Shown here: one piece after another, positions 36,921-49,181 of the stretch
Layout: the number at the start of each line of letters is the position of its first letter
Position numbering within the stretch: the first letter of the stretch is position 1
Assembly (NCBI RefSeq): GCF_014522265.1
Contig: NZ_CP017024.1
Span: 1,640,001-1,704,000 of the forward strand
From: Pseudomonas oryzihabitans
Lineage (GTDB): Bacteria > Pseudomonadota > Gammaproteobacteria > Pseudomonadales > Pseudomonadaceae
Direction of reading: 5' to 3'
DNA: 64,000 nucleotides
The notes under the pieces: generated by a model
Told to the model about the DNA's origin: nothing
Databases searched by the model: none
Seen by the model: the letters and a program-made list of their open reading frames with translations, nothing else
Made by a program: the position numbers and the translations under genes

Positions 36921-37648
36921 TCGGCCTCCTGAGGATGGATGACGATGGCCGTGAGATTGTCGCGCGCGGGCCCCTGCAGCACGCCATCGAGCAGACGCTC
37001 CAGGGCCAAGGTCGGTGAAGGCAGGGACAGTGCCGCGCCCAGGGCACGCTCTTCCAGAAAATCATGCAGGCCGTCACTGCTCAGCAGCAGATGATCACCG
37101 GCCTGCAACTCGAAGCGGACGATGTCCAGGGCCAAGGCTTGCTGGGCGCCCAGCGCCTGAGTCAGGGCGCGAGCGCCAGGATGGCGGCCTGCCTGACGAG
37201 GACTGAGGCCCTCCATGTCGATCAGGCGCTCCAGCAGGCGATGGTCGCGGGTCAACTGGTAGAGCCGGTCGCCACGCCAGAGATAGGCGCGACTGTCGCC
37301 CGCCCAGATGCAGGCCGCTGCGCCTTCGGCGATCAACAGCGTCACCACCGTGGTACCGATCAGGCGCTCGGGACCATCGGCCAGCACCGTAAGCTCCTGG
37401 GTGAGTCGTCGATTGACGTCGTGGAGCACCCGGCGTACCTGGTCCAGGCGCTGCTCGAGGCTACCGCTCAAGGGCGTCTCGGCCAGGCGCTCGACGACCA
37501 GGCGGCTGGCACGCGCGCCTTCCTGGTGGCCACCCAGGCCATCGGCGACAGCCCATAAGCCATCGTTGGGACGCTCCAGCAAGGCATCCTCGTTGTGGGC
37601 GCGTACCTTGCCGGGATGGGTGCGGGCGATGCTCAGGGCCGTCACCAT
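36917..37648 (-). CDS. stp1: T6SS-associated PP2C-type phosphatase (Stp1/PppA)
   Basis: 243 residues. PP2C motifs: RAHNEDALLERP, VADGLGGHQEG, WAGDSRAYLWR, LLLSSDGLHDFLEE and PARDNLTAIVI, with the metal-binding aspartates present. It reverses the kinase signal encoded by the next gene. The start overlaps the tssM stop (TGATG) and the stop overlaps the kinase start, so all three are translated in step. Confidence 0.92.
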   Translation of the reverse strand: MVTALSIARTHPGKVRAHNEDALLERPNDGLWAVADGLGGHQEGARASRLVVERLAETPLSGSLEQRLDQVRRVLHDVNRRLTQELTVLADGPERLIGTTVVTLLIAEGAAACIWAGDSRAYLWRGDRLYQLTRDHRLLERLIDMEGLSPRQAGRHPGARALTQALGAQQALALDIVRFELQAGDHLLLSSDGLHDFLEERALGAALSLPSPTLALERLLDGVLQGPARDNLTAIVIHPQEAE

Positions 37649-40600
37649 CAGAGTCGCTCCGGCAGTTTGAAGCCACGCAGGGTGGCCAGGTCGAAGGGGC
37701 TGGGAGAACGCTGACTGGACAGCAGATAGCCGGCATGCCGGCCCTCCAGATCGGCCTGCACCAGCAGCACGTCACGGGCGCTGTGCCGTTGCAGCTTCAT
37801 TTGGTCCAGCAGGCGGAACAGCGACCAGGCGCTATCGTCCTGCTCCAGGCCGACGCGGCGACCATCTAGCTCCTCCAGTATCAGGGTGGTCCTCAGCGCA
37901 TCGCTTTGAGGCCAGCGGAAGGTGGCAGCGACGATGGGCCCGTGGCGGTATTCCAGGCGGTCCTTGCCGATATTGAGGTCGGCGCGGGTCAGGCTTGGAT
38001 CCAGCGAATAGGGCTCGAGCTTGAAGACGATTCCGGGCTCGGCCGGATTCTCGGCAAAGAAGCCGCGTCGAATCTGCTGGGTGCGGCTCATCTGGGCGAG
38101 GAAGTCCCGAGACAGCGGCAGGCTGTGGCCATCAATGCTGCGCGCGCGATAGGCGTCGCTCTCGCCGCGAACCACGAAGGGCTTCAGATAGGTCTCGAAA
38201 AAGCTGTCGGCGATACCCTGGGTCTTGAAGAATTCGCGGAAATCGACCAGAGAAACATCACTTTTGCTGTCGGCCTTGAATGGATAGCGCCTGTCCAGGC
38301 CGTTGTGATAGCTCGTCAGCAATTCACTCTGGTAACGCCCATTGATGTAGTCGTAGGCGCCGGCCAGGATCAGATTCCAGCTGTCGTCGACCAGCAGGCC
38401 GAGCCAGCCGTTGACCGGGATGGGCAAGCGACTGGAGGCGTTACGCAGGTTGCTTAGCGCATCGCGATTGCCGGCCATACGCGTCTTGGCCAGCTCGAAG
38501 GCGGCCTGCTCCGGTGCGCTGGCATGAGCCAGACCTGCCAGTTGCTGCTGGAGGTCATTGAGTGCGGTCATGGCCGGAGCCAGATCAGCTACTGCAGCGC
38601 CCTGGTCATCGAGCAGTCGGTGCAGATTCTCGAAGCGATTCTGCAAGCTTCGCCGCGCGGTGTCCGGCAGGGCTTCGCCCTGGTTGACCACTGCGCTGGC
38701 TGGCGCCGCGAGGCGGGTGTTGCTGCGTACTTCCGCCAGGAGTTGCAGCAGCGGCGAGTTGGCCGAGGTCAGCCCGGCGAGGAGAGTGGCGCCCTGGTTG
38801 GCGTCGCCCACGGGTTGCAGCGTGATCCGGGCGAGCGCATCGCTCCACTGATTGGCGTAGTCGCGGAAGTAGAGCTGCTCGAGCTCCACCTGCAGATGAC
38901 GCAGGTCCATGCCGGTGATGCCATCACCATCGCCCAGCACCCAGTTGTCGGCGGCCAGCGCTTGGATCGCGGCCAGGCCTTGGGTGGAAAAGGTCTGCGC
39001 ATAGCCCTGACGGGTATAGAAACCAGGGATGGGATAGTCGGCGCCTTCGAAGGCCAGTGCCTGGGCGCCCAGATGCTGACTCAGCCGATAGACTGGCAAG
39101 CCACTGGCCTGGTCGCGCAGGATGCGATAGACCACTGCGGCGAGGGATTCGCTGCGCAGCACCTGGCGTGCCTGGGCCACCAGCTGAGCATCCACTGGAT
39201 AGGTGCCGAAGCCCTGCTCCAGCAGCCGCGCCAGATGGGTGTCCAGACTGTTCTGGGTGAGGGCGTCACCGGGATAGCGTTGCGACCAGTCGGCGGCGGC
39301 CCAATCGCGCAGGGTGCGGGCGTCGCGGCGTTCGGGCAGTTGCAGCATCAAGTAAGCCCGCAGGTGACGGATCAGCCGCTCCCGATCGCCAAGGCTGCCG
39401 CGGATGCGCTCTTCCAGCTGCGCCTTGAGCCGCGGCAGCAGATAGCCGCCGAGGGCCTGGTGATAGGCTGCCTCGGTGACCGGGCGAATGGCCTCTCCCT
39501 GATAGAGTCCGGTGCGTTCGCGCAGCGGCGTAGCCTCTGCGGCTGGAAAGACCTGGGTGCCGGCATAGGCGCTGTCCAGTACCGGCAGCACGGCGCGGGC
39601 ATCGGCATCGACCTTGAGCTGGCTGCGGGCCTGTACTTCGTGCTGCACCAGCTCTCGCAAACGCTCCAGCCGCTCGTGATTGTCCGCGAAGCTGCCGGTC
39701 CAGAGCGCCGCACCCAGGGCCAGGCAGGCCAGGGCTGCGGCATAGAGGCCACGCTGCCCCAGCTCAGCCGGCGCAGTTCGCGCTGGTCGAGACCGGCCAG
39801 GGATGCCTCGGGAAAGATTACGCGACTGAACAACTGGCGGATGAAGCGTGGCTGGCCGCTGCGGTACTGAGGTAGCAGGCTGCTGGGTAGGCCGAGCTGA
39901 TCACCGATGCCCTGGGTCTGGGCGTCGAGCTGCTGGTTCAGCGCCGGGGTGCTGGTCAGATAGAAGCCGCGCAACTGGGTCGCGCGCTGGTAGCGATTCC
40001 CGGAAAAGGCCAGTTCGACGAACAGGGTGAGGCCATCGCTCAGACGGCCCAGCTGATGGGGGAAATCAAGGATCTGGCCGCGGCGCTGGCCGTCGCGCTC
40101 CTGATGGAGACGCGGGATGACCTGGCTATTGAGACGGCGGAGCAGTTCCTCGAACTCCTGGCGTAGCACGCCGGGATCGGTACCGTTCTGGGCTTCACGG
40201 AAGGTGGTACCCAGTACCTGCTCGCTTTCCTCGCGAGAGAGGCCGTCGAAGAAGGCGTCGAAACCGGGTAGGCGGTCAGCCTGGGTTAGCACCAGGTAGA
40301 CGGGCACCTCGACCTTGAGTTCGCGAGCGACCTCGTGCAGGCGGGCGCGCACCTGCCGCGCCAGAAGTTCCAGGGCTACCTCATTGCCACCGACCAATCG
40401 CTCCACCGGCAGAGCGATCAAGACGCCGTTGAGCGGTCGGGTCCGTCGTTGGCGACGCAGCAATTGCAGCAGGGTCTGCCAGGCACTGCCGTCCACCGGG
40501 GCGTCGCCCTGGGTCAGGTAGCGGCCGGCGGTATCCAGAAGCACACCCTGTTCGGCGAAGTACCAGTCGCAATGGCGGGTACCGCTGACATCGCGAGTCA

Positions 40601-41090
40601 GTCGCGAACGCTCCGTGTTGAGCGGAAATTCCAGACCGGAGAAGTCCAGCAGCGAAGTCTTGCCGGCCCCCTCCGGACCCAGCAGGAGATAGTGCGGCAG
40701 CTCACGCCGCCAGCGCTGACTGCGTCCCCGATAGAGACCGGCGCCATGCAGGGTGCGGTAGGCGTCACGGGCGCGGGAGTGCAGTTCTTGGGCCTCGTCG
40801 TCGATGCGCTCGGCGCGCAGCTGATCGTGCTGGCCCTCTTCGGTGGCGAGACGTTGCCGCTGTTTGCGCTGCTGCCAGCCCTGCAGCAGCGCCATGACCA
40901 GGCCCCAGGCCAGGAGCAGACCGCCGAGGGTGGCCAGGCGATGGGTGAACGAAGCCCAGGGGCTGTGGCCGGCGAAGGCCACCAGGGGACCGAGGGTCCA
41001 GATGAGACCGCCCAGCCCCAGGGTCACCAGCAGGGTCCAGGTCCAGGGACGGCGCAGCATGCGCCCGAGTGCAGTGATGAATCCTTTCAT
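37648..41090 (-). pseudogene. tssM: TssM (IcmF) inner-membrane protein, frame broken by one base
   Basis: From the ATG at 41090 the frame reads two membrane helices (about 15-35, 40-65), a long basic linker and the GTPase-like domain with Walker A LLLGPEGAGKTS near 147. It goes off frame at the CCCC run at 39757-39760. One added base gives ELRRLSWGQRGLYAAALACLALGAALWTG, the third helix, and continues into the 670-residue ImcF/DUF1215 periplasmic part ending at 37648. Repaired length about 1146 residues, normal for TssM. It anchors the TssJLM envelope complex. A true break would abolish secretion. Confidence 0.9.
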
Positions 41091-41106
41091 GAGTGCGCTT
41101 TCCGTA

Positions 41107-41994
41107 TCAGGCGTGGGGTGGGGCGACCGCTGGCGCGGTGCCGGCAGGACCACCGGGATAGCCTTGCAGCAGGCTGTCGCGCTGCTGTTCCAGCGCCAGA
41201 CTGAAACCGCCATAGAGGCTGGCGAGGCAGATCAGGGTGAACAGCGCGACCAGCCACCAGGGCACCAGGCGAACCAGCCGCCGTGGCCGGGCATCCAGCC
41301 CCTGCCAGTGCGGCGACAACTCGCGCGGAACATCACCGCGCAGCTGGCGGAGTTGCCGATAGAGGCTGTCGCGGATGGCTTCCAGTTCGAGCATGCCGCG
41401 TGGCAGCACCCGGTACTTGCCTTCGAAGCCCAGCGCCAGACAGAGGTAGAGCAGCTCCAGCAGGGCGAGGTGCTTGGCCGGATTGCGGCTGAGGCGTTCG
41501 AGCAGCAGAAAGAACTTCTCGCCGCCAAAGGTCTCGTTGTGAAAGCTGCTCAGCAGGCTGAACTGCGACCAGTCACCGGCGTTACCCCAAGGAGTGGTGA
41601 CCACCGCCTCGTCGACCGTAGTGCAGAGGGCATAGCGCGCGGCCATGACCTCGCCGCTGTCGATCCCCTCGGCCAGGGCGCGCTGTTCGAACAGCCGCAG
41701 ACTGGCGGCCAGGCGCTCCTTGAGCACATGCAGGTCTTGCGCGGCGTAGCTCTGGCGCAGGCGCACCATCTCGGAAAGTAGTGGCGCGGCGGCGCCTATC
41801 ATGGGGTTGATGCTCAGGTTCAGCGTCTCGCCCGACCGCAGGCGTGCCGCCTGGATCATGCGTTCTTCCAGCTGGGCGTAACGCGGCGGCTCGGCAAAGT
41901 CGGTGAGCGGGCTGCGAGGGGTGTCCGGGTCCATGGCATGGCGGCTGAGCACCACGGTCCTGTTGTCCCGGCCAACGTCGTTTGCGGTCTGCAT
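41107..41994 (-). CDS. tssL: TssL (DotU) inner-membrane protein
   Basis: 295 residues from the ATG at 41994, 2 bases after tssK ends. The cytoplasmic domain has the DotU pattern LNPxIGAAAPLLS, ARYALCTTVDEAVVTTPWG, FFLLLERLSRNPAKHLALLELLYLCLALGFEGKYRV. One C-terminal membrane helix (about 250-270, PWWLVALFTLICLASLYGGF) and a short Pro/Ala-rich periplasmic tail without an OmpA peptidoglycan-binding domain. It pairs with TssM in the membrane complex. Confidence 0.94.
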   Translation of the reverse strand: MQTANDVGRDNRTVVLSRHAMDPDTPRSPLTDFAEPPRYAQLEERMIQAARLRSGETLNLSINPMIGAAAPLLSEMVRLRQSYAAQDLHVLKERLAASLRLFEQRALAEGIDSGEVMAARYALCTTVDEAVVTTPWGNAGDWSQFSLLSSFHNETFGGEKFFLLLERLSRNPAKHLALLELLYLCLALGFEGKYRVLPRGMLELEAIRDSLYRQLRQLRGDVPRELSPHWQGLDARPRRLVRLVPWWLVALFTLICLASLYGGFSLALEQQRDSLLQGYPGGPAGTAPAVAPPHA

Positions 41995-41996
41995 GC

Positions 41997-43328
41997 TTAG
42001 CTCCTGATCGCCCAGAAGGCGAGGTCGAGGCCTGGAAAGGCCCCGGAGACATGAAAGGCGAAGCCGCCGGATTGCTCGAGCTGGGCGATGTCGGTGGCGG
42101 TGAGTTCGAGGGCGAAATAGGCCCTGTCGGTATGGAAGGGCAGTTGCCGCGGCGCGACTGGCAGGGGTTTGAGGGCGAGACCTGGCAGGTGCAGGTTCAC
42201 CAGCTGGCGGATGCGCTCCACTGGTCCCACCTTGAGATGCGCCGGCAGGCGCTGACGCAGTTCCTCGGTGCTGCATTCGGCTCCGACGATGAGCACGAAG
42301 CTGGCGGTGGCCAGGAGGCCATGATCCTGCAGGGGCGCGACCTGGATGCCGTACTGACGCTGTTGCAGGGGCAGGTGCAGCGCATGCTGTTCGAGCACCA
42401 TGGACAGTGCCTGACGCAGTGCCTGGAACAGCGGTGCGAAGCTGCCGGCCTGATCGGCGTGCCGATAGTGCAGATCCAGACCGGGACGTTTGTCGGCCGC
42501 CGCGAAGGTGGCCAGTTCGCCGTGCAGGGCGAGCAGTTCGCGAAAGAGGCTGCGGGGATGCAGTTGCTCGTAGTCCAGGCAGTGCCGCAGAACCGCTTCG
42601 TGACGATTGACCAGTTGCAGCAGCAGGAAGTCGCCGATCTCCGCGGTGCCCAGGCCACCGGCCTGCCGCAGGCGCTGGGAGAGTACCTCGCCCCGGTGGG
42701 CGAGCAGGGAGGCGACCTCCTTGAGACCTGCCAGCAGCGATTCTGCCGCCCGTACCTGGATGACAGAGGGAGTAAAGGCGGTATCCAGCTCCAGGCTACC
42801 GTCCGGTGCCACTTCCAGCAGTTGGCAGACTTGCAGGCGGACATAGGCGTCCAGTCGCGGGTGCTCGTCGAGCAGCAGCCGAAAGTCGGGACGTCCGCAG
42901 GTGACCGCGCCCGCTTCTCCGAAGTCGGCATGGGAGTCGGCGATCTCGCTGTCGACGCTCAAATAACGGGCGATGACGTCGTCCTGTCCGAGCGAACGGC
43001 TCTCCAGGCACTGGCCGCTGGTGAGCGGTAGCGCCAGCCAGATCGCGCTGTCGCGCGTATCGGCCGGTACCTCGAGGGCCAGGGGCTCGCCGTCGCTGCC
43101 CAGCTCGAAAAGGGTGCCATCGGGCAGGATGCCACTGGCCTGGCTGACCACCACCTTGCCCATGGCGAGAAACTGGCGATCGAGGATCAGCTCGAAAAAG
43201 CCCCAGGCCGGCTCGCCCAGGCGACAGGTGCGGGTCTGCAATTGCTGGGCGTGATAGCGGTCGTTCTGCTGAAAATGCTGCGGCCGGAGCAGCATGCCTT
43301 CCTGCCAGATCACCTTGAGTTGCTGCAT
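41997..43328 (-). CDS. tssK: TssK baseplate-to-membrane adaptor
   Basis: 443 residues beginning MQQLKVIWQEGMLLRPQHFQQNDRY, the invariant TssK start. It links the TssEFG wedge to the TssLM membrane complex and forms trimers. Three bases separate it from tssJ. Confidence 0.95.
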   Translation of the reverse strand: MQQLKVIWQEGMLLRPQHFQQNDRYHAQQLQTRTCRLGEPAWGFFELILDRQFLAMGKVVVSQASGILPDGTLFELGSDGEPLALEVPADTRDSAIWLALPLTSGQCLESRSLGQDDVIARYLSVDSEIADSHADFGEAGAVTCGRPDFRLLLDEHPRLDAYVRLQVCQLLEVAPDGSLELDTAFTPSVIQVRAAESLLAGLKEVASLLAHRGEVLSQRLRQAGGLGTAEIGDFLLLQLVNRHEAVLRHCLDYEQLHPRSLFRELLALHGELATFAAADKRPGLDLHYRHADQAGSFAPLFQALRQALSMVLEQHALHLPLQQRQYGIQVAPLQDHGLLATASFVLIVGAECSTEELRQRLPAHLKVGPVERIRQLVNLHLPGLALKPLPVAPRQLPFHTDRAYFALELTATDIAQLEQSGGFAFHVSGAFPGLDLAFWAIRS

Positions 43329-43331
43329 GGC

Positions 43332-43802
43332 CTACTCCTTGATCGCTGGAGCGGCCTGGATGCCATCCGCCGCGAAATCCAGCCGGATCTGCGCCAGCGC
43401 CGCGGGCCTGAGCTGAATGACCTGCCGCCACTGGCTGCCACCCAGGTTGCGATAGGCACCATAGATGCCAACGTAGCGGCTGGTGTCCTGCACCCGCAGC
43501 TTGAGTTCGCGTGACTCTCCAGGTCGCAGCTCGACCTCTTCCTCGGCGACCCAGTCGGGCGCCAGGGTCTGCTTGGCGTTCTCGTAGAGGGAGAAGAATT
43601 CGGCGTTCTCGAAGCCGACCGGATTCTTCAGCTCGATCAGGCGCACCACCAGCGGCGAGGGCCGGCCGTTGAGGTCGGGGTTGAGGTCTTCGCCACCTTT
43701 CAAGGTCAGGTCGAGACGGGTCGGATCAGGGGTTTTCTGGCTGGTGCAGGCGCCTAGCAGCAGGGTCAGGCCGAGTGCGCCAAGGCGCAGGAGAATGGTC
43801 AT
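43332..43802 (-). CDS. tssJ: TssJ outer-membrane lipoprotein
   Basis: 156 residues from the ATG at 43802. The signal sequence ends in the lipobox LLGAC with cysteine near residue 19; the mature part has the transthyretin-like beta fold with LDLTLKGGEDLNPDLNGRPSPLVVRLIELKN. It binds the periplasmic part of TssM. The tagH stop overlaps it closely. Confidence 0.94.
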   Translation of the reverse strand: MTILLRLGALGLTLLLGACTSQKTPDPTRLDLTLKGGEDLNPDLNGRPSPLVVRLIELKNPVGFENAEFFSLYENAKQTLAPDWVAEEEVELRPGESRELKLRVQDTSRYVGIYGAYRNLGGSQWRQVIQLRPAALAQIRLDFAADGIQAAPAIKE

Positions 43803-43803
43803 G

Positions 43804-44993
43804 TCAGCGTCCTTGCTGGCCGGGGTTGAGGGTTGCGATGAGGCGGACCTGATCGGCGTAGGCCTGAGCGAAGTCCTTGGCGAACAATCGGTCGCGCCAG
43901 TCATCATCCTGGCGCAACTCGCGATATTGGCGCTGCCAGGCGCGCCAGAGCTTGGCGTCGCGACCCCAGCGCGGACGACCGCCCTCGCGTTCGAAGCGGG
44001 CCTCGCATTGGGCAGGTGCCAGCTGTTCGAGGATGGCCAGCACTGCCTGACGGCTGGCGGCGACCAGGCCTACCTGGTGGGCCTGGAGTTCGCGGCAGGC
44101 GCGAAGCAGAGCCTGGTCCGCGGTGAGCTGGCCGGAAACACTGGGGCGCAACAACTGGCCCAGCGCCGCGTCGCCGTCGACCGCGAAGGCCAACGGGTTG
44201 TTACCGCTGCTCTGCACCGTGGTGAGCGGCAGCCGCAGTTCATTGCGCGTCTCGTTGCGGGTTCGCAGGCAGCCGTGCAGGCCTTGTATGGCGAGGCGTA
44301 GCAGGCGTGCAACCTCTAGTGCCAGGGCTTCACGGGCCTTGTGATCAAGGTCGTTAAGCTCCAGGCCCAAGACCTCACCGAAGTCCTCCCAGAAGACCTG
44401 TATCTGCCGCTGCGGAGCGGCCGCCGGGCGCTCGATCGGGGCCGGGCGGCGGCCTCTACCAGGGCAGGAATAGCCAGGCTGTCCAGATCGACCCGGGCAT
44501 AGTCGCTGCGGGTGCTGTCACTGGCGAAGACATCCAGGCCATCGAGTTCGTCGAGGCCATGGGGGTCGCGACGCTCCAGCGCCTGCAGCGGATCCAGTTC
44601 GAGAAAGGCGTCGTCCGGAATCAGTCCATGGGCGCTGGCGGGGACCTGGAAATCATCGGCGAACCCGGCCGGATCGCGAATCAGGCGGGCGGCCAGGACG
44701 AAGCTGCCCAGGGCGAAGGTCTGGCCATGCTGGATGCGCCAGGGCTCACCTTTGAGTAGGCGCTGGCCATCGGCAAGCTGGACACCATTGCTGCTCAGGT
44801 CAGTGAGGAAATAGTCGCCCTCGCTATAGCTGATACGGGCGTGCTGCTGGGACAGCACTCGCTGAGCATCCGGCAGATACCAGTCGCAGTCTTCGCTGCG
44901 GCCAATGAGGCCGCCGACGTGGCGAAAGGTCTTCTGGGTGAGCAATCCGGGTACGTGCGCCCGGCTACCGACCAGATCGAATACCAATTCCAT
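43804..44993 (-). pseudogene. tagH: FHA-domain T6SS protein TagH (Fha), frame broken by one base
   Basis: From the ATG at 44993 the N-terminal FHA domain is intact (GGLIGRSEDCDWYLPDAQRVLSQQHARI, TDLSSNGVQL). The frame leaves at about 44450 in a GCC-rich run; adding one C gives APIERPAAAPQRQIQVFWEDFGEVLGLELND and the conserved C-terminal domain (LEVARLLRLAIQGLHGCL...) to 43804. Repaired length about 396 residues, normal for this family. FHA domains bind phosphothreonine, so it is the likely reader of the kinase/phosphatase pair downstream. Confidence 0.88.
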
Positions 44994-45007
44994 GGTCTTG
45001 TCCTGTC

Positions 45008-45136
45008 CTAGGTGAGGCGGTGAGGTGTCTGGGGTTCGCCCAGGGGGCGATAGTCCTGCAGATCCCTGGACGTCGAGGTGCAGGCCGCCAGGGTGAGCAA
45101 CGTCATTAGCAGCAGGGCGCGAAGTGGCGTGGGCAT
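45008..45136 (-). CDS. Small lipoprotein (HSI-II OrfX position)
   Basis: 42 residues, too short for most gene finders: MPTPLRALLLMTLLTLAACT then a 23-residue polar tail. The lipobox LAAC predicts lipidation at cysteine 19. AAAGGATCGCTCC precedes the ATG. It lies between the sigma-54 activator and tagH, exactly where P. aeruginosa HSI-II has a small unnamed orf. Role unknown. Confidence 0.7.
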   Translation of the reverse strand: MPTPLRALLLMTLLTLAACTSTSRDLQDYRPLGEPQTPHRLT

Positions 45137-45147
45137 GGAGCGATCCT

Positions 45148-46637
<1,490 letters not shown>

Positions 46638-46641
<4 letters not shown>

Positions 46642-49166
46642 GCCGCCACCTCGCAACCCAGTTCGCCTTCGGCATTGATGTCGAGGTGTAGTCGACGCAG
46701 GGTCCTGCCCATGGCCAGGGCCTCAAGCAGGTGATCGGTGAGCAGTGGCAGTACCCGCTGCTCCAGTAGCAGATCGATACGCCGGGCACCACTGTCGTCG
46801 TCCCGGCAACGTGCAGCCAGATCGTCCAGCAACGCCGGGGCATAGCTGAAGGCGACATGCTGCGCCAGCAGGCGCTGACCGATACCTTCCAGTTTCTGCA
46901 CCACCAGTTCGCGGAGCAGGTCGCTGTCCAGCGGGTAATAGGGCACGACCCGCAGGCGGGCCAGCAGGGCCGGTTTGAAGTGTCGGGTCAGGATGGGGCG
47001 AATGGCTTCTACAAGGCTGGAGACAGCTGGTCTTCCCTCCCGGCACAGCCGCTGGATCTCGCTGCTGGCCAGGTTGGAGGTCAGCAGGAAGAGCACGTTG
47101 CGGAAGTCGACCGGCCGGCCCTCGCTGTCGGTGGCCTGGCCACGATCGAAGATCTGGTAGAAGAGGTTGAGCACCTCGGGATCGGCCTTTTCTACCTCAT
47201 CCAGCAAGACCACCGCATAGGGCTGGCGGCGGACGGCTTCGGTGAGCAGACCTCCTTCGCCATGGCCGACATAGCCGGGTGGCGCGCCGATCAGGCGCGA
47301 CACGCTGTGCTTCTCGGCGAATTCCGACAGATTGAAGGTGGTCAGAAAGCGTTCGCCGCCATAGAGCAGTTCGGCCAGCGCCCGGGCGGTCTCGGTCTTG
47401 CCGACCCCGCTGGGTCCGACCAGCAGGAAGACCCCGATCGGCGCCTCGGGTGCATTGAGGCCCACGGCGGCGGCGCGCAGGGCGCGATCCAAGGTGACCA
47501 CCGCCTGCTCCTGTCCTAGCAGCCGTTCACGCAGATCGCTGGCGAAGCAGGCGAGGCGCTGGTCGTGGCGCCGGGCGAGCTGGCTCGCCGGAATGCCGGT
47601 CCAGGCGCTGATCACCTCGGCCACCAGCTGCGGGCAGACCTCCAGGCTGACCAGGCGCTCGCCCTGGGCTTGCAGCTGCGCCAGTTCGGCCTGGGTGGCG
47701 ATCAGCGCTGCCTGGCTGCCGGCGGCGCGCAAGGCGAGGATGCGTTCGGCCAGGGCGCACTGCTGCTCCCAGGCGGCTTGCAAGGTGGTGGCCGCCTGGT
47801 GATCGGCGGCGAGGCGGATGGCCAGTTCGTCCAGGGTGGCGGTCGCCACCGGCAGGCCGTGAGCGGCATCGCGCTGGGCCGCGGCGAGGGCGCGCTCGGT
47901 GGCGGCCAGGCGCTCGCGCAAGTGTTCCAAAGCGGCGGGCGGACTGGCCAGGCTGATGCGCACGCGAGCGCAACAGGTGTCGAGTACGTCTACCGCCTTA
48001 TCGGGCAATCGGCGCCCGCTGAGATAGCGCGCGGCCAGTTCGGCGGCGGCGACCACGGCATCGTCGCGCAGATAGACGCCGTGGCTTTCGGCATAGGTCG
48101 GGGCCAACCCGCGCAGCACGGTGATGGCAGTGGTGACGTCGAATTCGTCCAGCTTCACCGGCTGGAAGCGTCGCGCCAGGGCCGGGTCCTTCTCGAAGTA
48201 TTTCTTGTACTCTCCCCAGGTGGTGGCGGCGATGGTGCGCAGTTCGCCACGGGCCAGCGCCGGCTTGAGCAGGTTGGCGGCATCCGAACCGCCGGCCGGC
48301 CCCCCGGCGCCGATCAGGGTGTGGGCTTCGTCGATGAACAGGACGATGGGCTGGGGTGCTTGGCGCACGGCATCGATCACGCCCTGCAGACGGCGCTCGA
48401 ACTCGCCCTTGACGCTGGCACCGGCCTGCAGCAAGCCGAGGTCGAGGGTGCGCACCTCGACCCGGCGCAGGCTGTCGGGCACCTCGCTGGCGGCGATGCG
48501 CAAGGCCAGGCCCTCGACCAGGGCGGTCTTGCCGACCCCGGCCTCGCCCACCACCAGGGGATTGTTCTTGCGCCGCCGCGCGAGGATGTCCACCAGTTGG
48601 CGGATCTCGGCGTCGCGCCCCAGTACCGGGTCCAGGCGCCCGGCGCGGGCCTGGGTGCTGAGGTCGTGGGTGAAGCGACTTAGTGGCGAGTCGTTGGCGA
48701 CCGCCATGGCCGTCGGCTGCTGCGCCTTGACGTAGTCCAGCAGTTGGGCGGCATCCACCCGCTCCAGCAGATGGCCGTAGCGTGTGCCCAGGTGGCGCTC
48801 GGGATGGCGCAGCAGCGCCAGCAACAGGGCGGCGCTGTCCACGGCCGGCTGCTCCAGCTCCAGGTGCGCCAGCAGCACGGCGTCCTGCAGCCACAGCAGC
48901 AACTCGGGGCTGAACACCGGATCGCCGCCTTCGCCCGCGGCAGGGCGCGGTTGCAGGGTGGCGGCGAAGGCCCGGTGGTCGATCTCGGTGGCGCTCAGGG
49001 CACGCCCGAGCAGGCCATCGGCGCTGTCCAGCAGCTCGGCCAGCAGATCCTCGATGAGGATCTGCTGGCCGCCCCGGCGCACGCAGCGCTGGGCGGCCTG
49101 TTCCAGGTCCTGGCGCGTCGCCGCCGCCAGGCTGTTGATGAGGTGTTGCAGGTCCAGGGTGAGCAT
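46638..49166 (-). CDS. tssH: ClpV (TssH) sheath-recycling AAA+ ATPase
   Basis: 842 residues. ClpN domain at the start, then two AAA+ modules with Walker A GEAGVGKTALVEG (near 210) and GPSGVGKTETARAL (near 600), and the ClpV pattern FIDEAHTLIGAGG and SRLIGAPPGYVGHGEGG. It disassembles contracted TssBC sheaths. Confidence 0.97.
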
Positions 49167-49181
49167 GTCGATCGTCCTTGA

